A stretch of DNA of 36,699 nt from Oscillospiraceae bacterium. GTDB lineage: Bacteria; Bacillota; Clostridia; Oscillospirales; Oscillospiraceae. Of the stretch, positions 33,048 through 36,699 are shown piece after piece. The stretch lies in the NCBI GenBank assembly GCA_020860205.1, contig JAJBUU010000040.1, forward strand, positions 1 through 36,699, written 5' to 3'. Each line of letters begins with the position of its first letter. Position 1 is the stretch's first letter. The position numbers and the translations under genes were made by a program. Under the pieces are notes generated by a model that saw nothing but the letters and a program-made list of their open reading frames with translations, was not told the DNA's origin and ran no database searches.

Positions 33048-34320
33048 GCTGCGCCGCCGCTTCATCCGCATTGCCATGCTCTCCTTCACGCTGGTGCTGG
33101 TGCTGCTGGTCACGGCGGTGAATCTTGTCAATTATTTCTCCATCTCGCAGGAATGGGACGGCCTGCTGAATATCCTCACGGAAAACGCCGGTTCCATGCC
33201 GCAGCTTCCGCCGGACGGCGGAAAGGGACGCGGCGAGCGCGCCCTTACGCCGGAAACGCCATTTTCCACCCGTTATTTTGTCCTGCGCTATGACAGCGCC
33301 GGGACGCTTGTGAGCAGTGACTTTTCCCACATCGCGGCGGTGGACGAATCGGACGCGGCGGTGTTCCTTGCATCGGCGGTGCAGGACGGAATCGGTACGC
33401 ACCGGATCGGATATTATGTCTATCGCGTTGTGGAAACGGCGGATGGCTGCATGGCTGTGTTTTTGGATTGCAGACAGGAGCTGAATTCCCTGTGCACCTC
33501 CGTCGTTGCCTCCGTCTGTGCCGTGCTGGGCTGCACGGCGCTTGTTTATGTGCTGATTTTGTTCTTTTCCGGCAGAGCCATTGACCCAATGGTGCGCAGC
33601 GCGGAAAAGCAGAAGCGGTTCATCACGGACGCGAGCCACGAGCTGAAAACGCCCCTGACCGTCATCAGCACCAGCCAGAAGGTGCTGGAAATGGACGTGG
33701 GGCCGCAGAAGTGGATCGACAAAACGCTGGCACAGGTGGAAAAGCTGCGGGCGCTGGTGGACGAGCTGGTGGCGCTCTCCCGACTGGACGAGGAAACGCC
33801 GCGCATGACGCTCACGCGCTTTTCCGTCAGCGAGGCCGTGGAGGAAACGGCGGAATCCTTCCGGGACTACGCCGCTGCGCAGGGACACGAATTGCAGCTT
33901 TCCATCGCGCCGGAGCTGATGCTCTGCGGCGATGAATACGCCGTGCGTCGGTTGGTTTCTGTTCTGACGGAAAATGCGGTGAAGCATGCGCTCGCGGGCG
34001 GTTCCATCCGCATTTCGCTCTCGCCGGTGAAGCGCGGCGTCAAGCTCCAGACCGAAAACGACTGCACGCCCATCGACCCGCCGGAGCTGGAGCGGATATT
34101 TGATCGTTTCTACCGTGTGGATCAGTCCCGTTCCCGGCAGACGGGCGGCTTTGGCGTGGGACTTTCCATCGCCCGCGGCATTGTGGAGAACCACGGCGGT
34201 TCCATCCGCGCGGACTGTCCCCTTCCGGGCAAAATCGTGTTTACCGCAATTTTGTGCGACCAGAAAATTCCAAAGCCGCGGGAGGAAAAGCGGCGCGGAG
34301 ATCAAAGCCCCGGCGCATGA
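33037..34320 (+). CDS. Membrane sensor histidine kinase
   Basis: A 427-residue kinase paired with the response regulator. It has a membrane segment at about 10-32, an extracellular sensor of about 115 residues (36-152) without a recognised domain, and a second membrane segment at about 156-178. No clear HAMP domain follows; the chain enters the H-box almost directly (FITDASHELKTPLTVI, His201). ATP-binding boxes are TENAVKHA (N), ERIFDRFYRVDQSRS (F) and GGFGVGLSIARGIVENHGG (G2). The start at 33037 has GGAGG upstream inside the regulator gene; the ATG at 33019 is less likely. The C-terminal 25 residues are a charged tail. Confidence 0.93.
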   Translation: MILKLRRRFIRIAMLSFTLVLVLLVTAVNLVNYFSISQEWDGLLNILTENAGSMPQLPPDGGKGRGERALTPETPFSTRYFVLRYDSAGTLVSSDFSHIAAVDESDAAVFLASAVQDGIGTHRIGYYVYRVVETADGCMAVFLDCRQELNSLCTSVVASVCAVLGCTALVYVLILFFSGRAIDPMVRSAEKQKRFITDASHELKTPLTVISTSQKVLEMDVGPQKWIDKTLAQVEKLRALVDELVALSRLDEETPRMTLTRFSVSEAVEETAESFRDYAAAQGHELQLSIAPELMLCGDEYAVRRLVSVLTENAVKHALAGGSIRISLSPVKRGVKLQTENDCTPIDPPELERIFDRFYRVDQSRSRQTGGFGVGLSIARGIVENHGGSIRADCPLPGKIVFTAILCDQKIPKPREEKRRGDQSPGA

Positions 34321-34543
34321 GCCGCGGCGCATTGAGCAGAAAGAGCGGCCAACGGGAGATTTTGCGTCAGAAACGGGCGCAAAAGCGCGGGATCAGGAGC
34401 GCCGCGAGGCGTGGGCATACCCCTTGAGGGTAATACTCCGTGTATTTCCAACTTTTGCAGCGCATTTCCGGCGGACCGCCGCCGCAGCCGCCTCTGCGTG
34501 GCGGCGGTCTGAAAAAAATTTGCGTTTCAGCATAAAATAGGGA
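34321..34543. other. Gene-free spacer with a GC hairpin
   Basis: GACCGCCGCC (34474-34483) pairs with GGCGGCGGTC (34500-34509), followed by A7 rather than T on the plus strand, so it is not a standard terminator. A small TACCC/GGGTA dyad lies near 34421. Otherwise nothing is recognised in this spacer. Confidence 0.4.
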
Positions 34544-34572
34544 TTGATTTTCGGCGCGAAATCGGTTACAAT
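34544..34572 (+). promoter_or_regulatory. Predicted promoter of the DUF1292 gene
   Basis: TTGATT (34544-34549), 17-base spacer, TACAAT (34567-34572). Confidence 0.75.
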
Positions 34573-34654
34573 AACGGCAGAGGAAAACAGAGAAGGCTGT
34601 GCATCGCCGCATGGCGGACGCGCAGGAATCCCTTATGGGAACGGAGGCTTTGTC

Positions 34655-34954
34655 TTGGACGAGAAGGAAGGCTATTTCATCGATTTGACCGACGAGGAGG
34701 GCAACAACTTCAAGCTGGAGATCATCGGTGATGTGGAATACGAGGGCGATACCTACCGCGTATTTCTCCCGACGGACGTGGACGAGAAGGACCCGGACTA
34801 CGGCTTCATCATCCTGAAGGCCGTGATGGAAAACGACGAGGAGCTTTTGGACAGCGTGGACGATGAGGAAACGCTGGAGAAGGTTTACGCCCTGTTCATG
34901 GAGGAGCTTTACGCCGAGGACGAGGATGACGCAGACGAAACGGAGGACTCCTGA
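34655..34954 (+). CDS. DUF1292 (YrzB-like) protein
   Basis: A 99-residue acidic cytoplasmic protein: FIDLTDEEGNNFKLEIIGDVEYEGDTYRVF, shown here by its core LTDEEGNNFKLEIIG, then GFIILKAVMENDEELLDSVDDEE and a Glu/Asp-rich tail. This matches DUF1292/YrzB, a small conserved Firmicutes protein usually near alaS-yrrK and of unknown function. The start is TTG at 34655 because GGAGG lies 8 bases upstream and MDEKEGYFIDL is the natural N-terminus. alaS and ruvX are not in the window. It immediately precedes a predicted structured RNA. Confidence 0.88.
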   Translation: MDEKEGYFIDLTDEEGNNFKLEIIGDVEYEGDTYRVFLPTDVDEKDPDYGFIILKAVMENDEELLDSVDDEETLEKVYALFMEELYAEDEDDADETEDS

Positions 34955-34984
34955 AAATTCCTCCGGAATGGAACGTGTATTTTT

Positions 34985-35182
34985 GACTGCGGTGTGCGTG
35001 GAAATGGTTCCGTATGGACCTACAGTGCGAATACGGGACGCCGGATCACTCCGGTCGTGAATTGCAGGCCTCCTGCGGCGGTAACCAGTCCGTATGCGGA
35101 AGTTGGAAGCAGCGAAGCGACCGGGAGGCGACCCACCTGCGAGAATGCAGGTTGCCTTTGGAGCCCCACGGCACCGCGGTTA
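34985..35182 (+). ncRNA. ssrS: Structured RNA, probable 6S RNA
   Basis: About 198 bases closed by a long terminal helix: GCGGTGT(G)CGTGG near 34989-35001 pairs with CCACGGCACCGC at about 35166-35177. Internal helices include GTTCCGTAT/ATACGGGAC, CCGGA/TCCGG, GCCTCC/GGAGGC with an inner TCCG/CGGA stem, and ACCTGC/GCAGGT on the 3' strand. Length, a closed rod with a large central irregular region, a small hairpin in the 3' strand of that region, and the 5' CTGCGGTG start (as in Bacillus 6S-1) suggest 6S RNA, which binds RNA polymerase holoenzyme. The position after DUF1292 also fits my recollection of clostridial genomes. A covariance model is needed to confirm; another ncRNA class is possible. 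Confidence 0.55.
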
Positions 35183-35316
35183 TTTTTCTGCGGAACGATA
35201 TAAACTTCCAAAGAGATGAATCCACTCAAACCAACTAACACTCCCTGAAAAACATCGCTCCGGGACGGAGAGGCCAAGCCGCCGCCGTTTCGGGGCGATG
35301 CCGTTTTTGTCTGCAC

Positions 35317-35346
35317 GGCAGGAGTGTCTGCACGGCGGGAGGACGC
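35317..35346. repeat. Short direct repeat
   Basis: GTCTGCACGGC followed by A/G-GGAG occurs twice, near 35319 and 35335. The surrounding stretch 35187-35346 has no recognised gene. Confidence 0.4.
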
Positions 35347-35391
35347 AAAAAAGCACATCGGTCAGCCCCAAATGGGCGGCCTATGTGCTTT
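35347..35391 (-). terminator. Intrinsic terminator (leftward)
   Basis: AAAGCACAT/ATGTGCTTT with inner GGTC-GCCC/GGGC-GGCC pairing; on the minus strand it is followed by T6. It would end the transcript of the small conserved gene at 35530-35736. Confidence 0.85.
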
Positions 35392-35464
35392 CGCGCTTCT
35401 TGGGGGGTGTTTTTGAACCGGTGTTCGCAGCAACGGGTGCGGCAGGGACAAATTCTGTGTCCAT
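35381..35464 (-). CDS. Possible 27-residue small protein
   Basis: ATG at 35464, GGAGAG about 8 bases upstream, and a TAG inside the stem of the terminator at 35347-35391. The peptide is rich in Pro, Ala and Thr with a basic end (PPKKREST). It would be the second cistron after the gene at 35530. The evidence is only the ribosome site and position; chance is a real alternative. Confidence 0.25.
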   Translation of the reverse strand: MDTEFVPAAPVAANTGSKTPPKKREST

Positions 35465-35529
35465 GTCTGGCGCTCTCCGGCTGTAAATCCAGGTTCTTAC
35501 AAACATCCCCCGCTGAATCGGATGCTGTA

Positions 35530-35736
35530 TCAGGTTTCGTTATTGAACATGAACTCCTGATATTTCGCATATCCTTCGTCGTCCAGCTCGCCGGAAATGC
35601 AGATTTCCTTTTCCGTGACCTCATAGTTCAGGCCGGGAATATCCTCGCAGACCTTCTTTGCCGCGTTGATCATCACGATGTCAAACAGCTTGCTTCCGGT
35701 ACGGAAAACCTTGTAAGCGACCTTATGCGTATCCAT
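35530..35736 (-). CDS. Conserved small protein, unknown function
   Basis: A 68-residue acidic protein beginning MDTHKVAYKVFRTGSKLFD, then MINAAKKVCEDIPGLNYEV and EICISGELDDEGYAKYQEF. There is no signal peptide or membrane segment. It looks like a compact alpha/beta protein of the kind conserved among Oscillospiraceae hypotheticals, but I cannot assign a family. I choose ATG 35736 because GTGAGG lies 10 bases upstream; the longer reading from 35790 would start within the leader. It has a good promoter at 35796-35824 with a palindromic spacer, and a terminator at 35347. Confidence 0.7.
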   Translation of the reverse strand: MDTHKVAYKVFRTGSKLFDIVMINAAKKVCEDIPGLNYEVTEKEICISGELDDEGYAKYQEFMFNNET

Positions 35737-35795
35737 GACAAAAAACCTCACTTTCGTCTGAATCAAAAATCTGGGAGCGACGCTCCGCACTTTCT

Positions 35796-35824
35796 ATTTT
35801 ACCGGAAAATTTTCCCGAAAGCAA
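35796..35824 (-). promoter_or_regulatory. Promoter with palindromic spacer
   Basis: Minus strand TTGCTT (35824-35819), 17-base spacer, TAAAAT (35801-35796). The spacer contains the perfect palindrome GGAAAATTTTCC (35804-35815), a likely operator. GGAGCG-A-CGCTCC follows in the leader. Confidence 0.65.
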
Positions 35825-35903
35825 CCATTTTTTGCAACAAACCTGCGGCAGCGGCTCGGTTTTTTCGCAAACGGGAATCTGTGTGACCCTTCGGCAGGGC
35901 GCC

Positions 35904-36204
35904 GGCATTTATTTTTAAGGCAGTGCCGCATAAATCGGCAGGAGCGGCCTGCTTTCTCAGTGCGGCGAATACCCACAGGGCGCTTATACCCGCAGGGCAC
36001 TCGGTAAGCAAAGACGCGCTCAGAGAAGGGGGACTTACGGCGGCGCGTCCCTTTTGCCGCCGTAAGGGTTTCCCTTCGGGCGCGCCTTTGTTTACTTTCC
36101 CCGCGTTGGGAAAGGAAATCGCTCCCACAGGAGCGAATCCCTGCCCCGGCGCCGCAGCGACGAAACCCGACCCACTCCTGCACATTGCAGTCAACCGGAG
36201 CGGG
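35904..36204 (+). repeat. Dispersed intergenic repeat, copy 3 (with a hairpin insertion)
   Basis: About 301 bases matching the reverse complement of copy 1 end to end, from GCATTTATTTTTAAGGCAG to CATTGCAGTCAACCGGAGCGGG. After GGTAAGCAAAG it carries roughly 100 extra bases with CTTACGGCGGC/GCCGCCGTAAG and GTAAGCAAAG/CTTTGTTTAC inverted repeats. It ends abruptly at an IS3-family orfA fragment (36205-36210). ORFs through it are not supported. Confidence 0.85.
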
Positions 36205-36209
36205 AAGGC

Positions 36210-36434
36210 CTCCAGTCCTTTGATGCGTTGTTGATCCCGGTTTGAACGGCTCGCCTGTCCTATCTGGACGCCGGCAGCTTTCAGCCAGGAACGCAGAGTA
36301 TCAATGCAAATTCCAAGCTCCCTGGCCACCTCCGTGGGCTGACGGCCCTGTACCGTTACCATCTGCACAGCTCCTGCCTTGAATGCGTCGTCGTAGCGCG
36401 GCGGCGCAACCCCTTTTTTCTTTTTCGTTTCCAT
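36210..36434 (-). pseudogene. IS3-family transposase OrfA, truncated
   Basis: Reading left from ATG 36434, about 75 codons encode a helix-turn-helix OrfA: PPRYDDAFKAGAVQMV, EVARELGICIDTLRSWLKAAG, then QQRIKGLE, the beginning of the leucine-zipper helix. At 36209 the similarity stops and the dispersed repeat begins, so the remaining zipper, the frameshift window and orfB of this copy are lost. The product would bind the IS end but could not transpose. The in-frame continuation to 35799 is repeat sequence, not protein. The promoter and left end of the IS survive at 36490-36534. Confidence 0.85.
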
Positions 36435-36489
36435 TTTGTTTGCTCCTTGTATTTTCTGGAAGTCTCATTTGGGTATGTTTTTTCTTTCC

Positions 36490-36518
36490 ATGATACGACT
36501 GTTTTGTCTGTCTGTCAA
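36490..36518 (-). promoter_or_regulatory. IS3-family promoter
   Basis: Minus strand TTGACA (36518-36513), 17-base spacer, TATCAT (36495-36490), reading into the orfA fragment. Confidence 0.8.
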
Positions 36519-36534
36519 TTCGGGTATGGGGGCA
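36513..36534 (-). mobile_element. Left terminal end of an IS3-family element
   Basis: Minus strand begins TGCCCCCATACCCGAATTG at 36534, a typical TG-start IS end that also carries the -35 box. The other end is not in the window. Confidence 0.6.
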
Positions 36535-36699
36535 TTGTAAAGGACCTTTGCAGTCGGAAGATCGTGGGATACGCCTTCTCAAACCGGATCGACACCCAGC
36601 TGACCCTGGCGGCTCTGGATATGGCGTATCGCCGCCGGAAACCACCCAAGGGCCTGATTTTCCACAGTGACCGGGGCGTGCAGTATGCGTCCAGGGCAT
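36534..36699 (+). CDS. IS3-family transposase OrfB, internal fragment (runs off the window)
   Basis: The plus-strand frame reads IVKDLCSRKIVGYAF, then RIDTQLTLAALDMAY, PPKGLIFHSDRGVQYAS. This is the rve/DDE integrase core of IS3-family OrfB, with the second catalytic Asp in FHSDRG. The upstream part with the first Asp is missing: the similarity begins exactly where the oppositely oriented IS end finishes. It therefore looks like an orfB interrupted by insertion of the other element, and continues beyond the window. Confidence 0.85.
   Translation, partial: MVKDLCSRKIVGYAFSNRIDTQLTLAALDMAYRRRKPPKGLIFHSDRGVQYASRA

Noticed and set aside
34985-35182. Reading the structured region as SRP RNA because it contains GGAAGCAGC
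   Set aside because: The rest of the SRP domain IV signature is missing and the overall closing helix and length fit 6S RNA better.
35799-36209. Continuation of the IS3 orfA reading frame
   Set aside because: This stretch is repeat copy 3; the same DNA elsewhere is non-coding and shifts frame between copies.

Overview
The window reads as chromosomal DNA of a GC-rich anaerobic Clostridia member, most likely an Oscillospiraceae-type gut bacterium. The clues are the housekeeping set (Rel, RicT/YaaT, GroES-GroEL under a perfect CIRCE operator, MurT-GatD, DUF1292), a bacterial GlnRS, frequent TTG starts with strong GGAGG ribosome sites, and sigma-A promoters with 17-base spacers. The taxonomic placement is inference; no rRNA gene is present.

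Layout. 1-300: the 3' tip of a tyrosine integrase and short repeats. 359-5661 (+): recJ, rel, and a lipoprotein gene broken by two frameshifts. 5842-7814 (-): holB-ricT. 8250-10892 (+): glycerophosphodiester phosphodiesterase, gamma-carbonic anhydrase-like protein and a CLC antiporter resembling the fluoride branch. 11073-16346 (-): groS-groL, a THUMP RNA methyltransferase and glnS. 16595-22573 (+): gap, murT-gatD-PAP2, a 23-residue cysteine-rich peptide with its own promoter and terminator, a conserved 96-residue protein and a secreted SH3-NlpC/P60 hydrolase. 22712-24773 (-): mobB and asnS. 24774-25998: accessory DNA with a dispersed repeat, a small predicted DNA-binding protein and an operator-rich divergent promoter region.

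25999-26577 (+) is a DUF6199-like lipoprotein. 26651-30108 (-) is a three-gene operon: a cytoplasmic molybdopterin enzyme of the DMSO reductase superfamily, a small 2x[4Fe-4S] partner and a DUF364-like protein. It is transcribed divergently from a LysR regulator, and its long leader could fold into a pseudoknot. 31599-34320 (+) is a DUF4956 membrane protein plus an OmpR-type two-component system. 34655-35190 is DUF1292 and a structured RNA resembling 6S RNA. 35381-36699 holds a small conserved protein, a third copy of the dispersed repeat and nested IS3-family remnants.

How parts may work together. Rel, RecJ, the delta-prime clamp-loader subunit, GroE and the tRNA synthetases are core functions. 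MurT, GatD, PAP2 and NlpC/P60 concern peptidoglycan and its lipid carrier. MobB could supply the dinucleotide form of molybdopterin needed by the enzyme at 27817-30108. The most promising undescribed units are the LysR-controlled molybdoenzyme operon with its leader, the cysteine-rich peptide gene, and the dispersed intergenic repeat found in three long copies and several relics.
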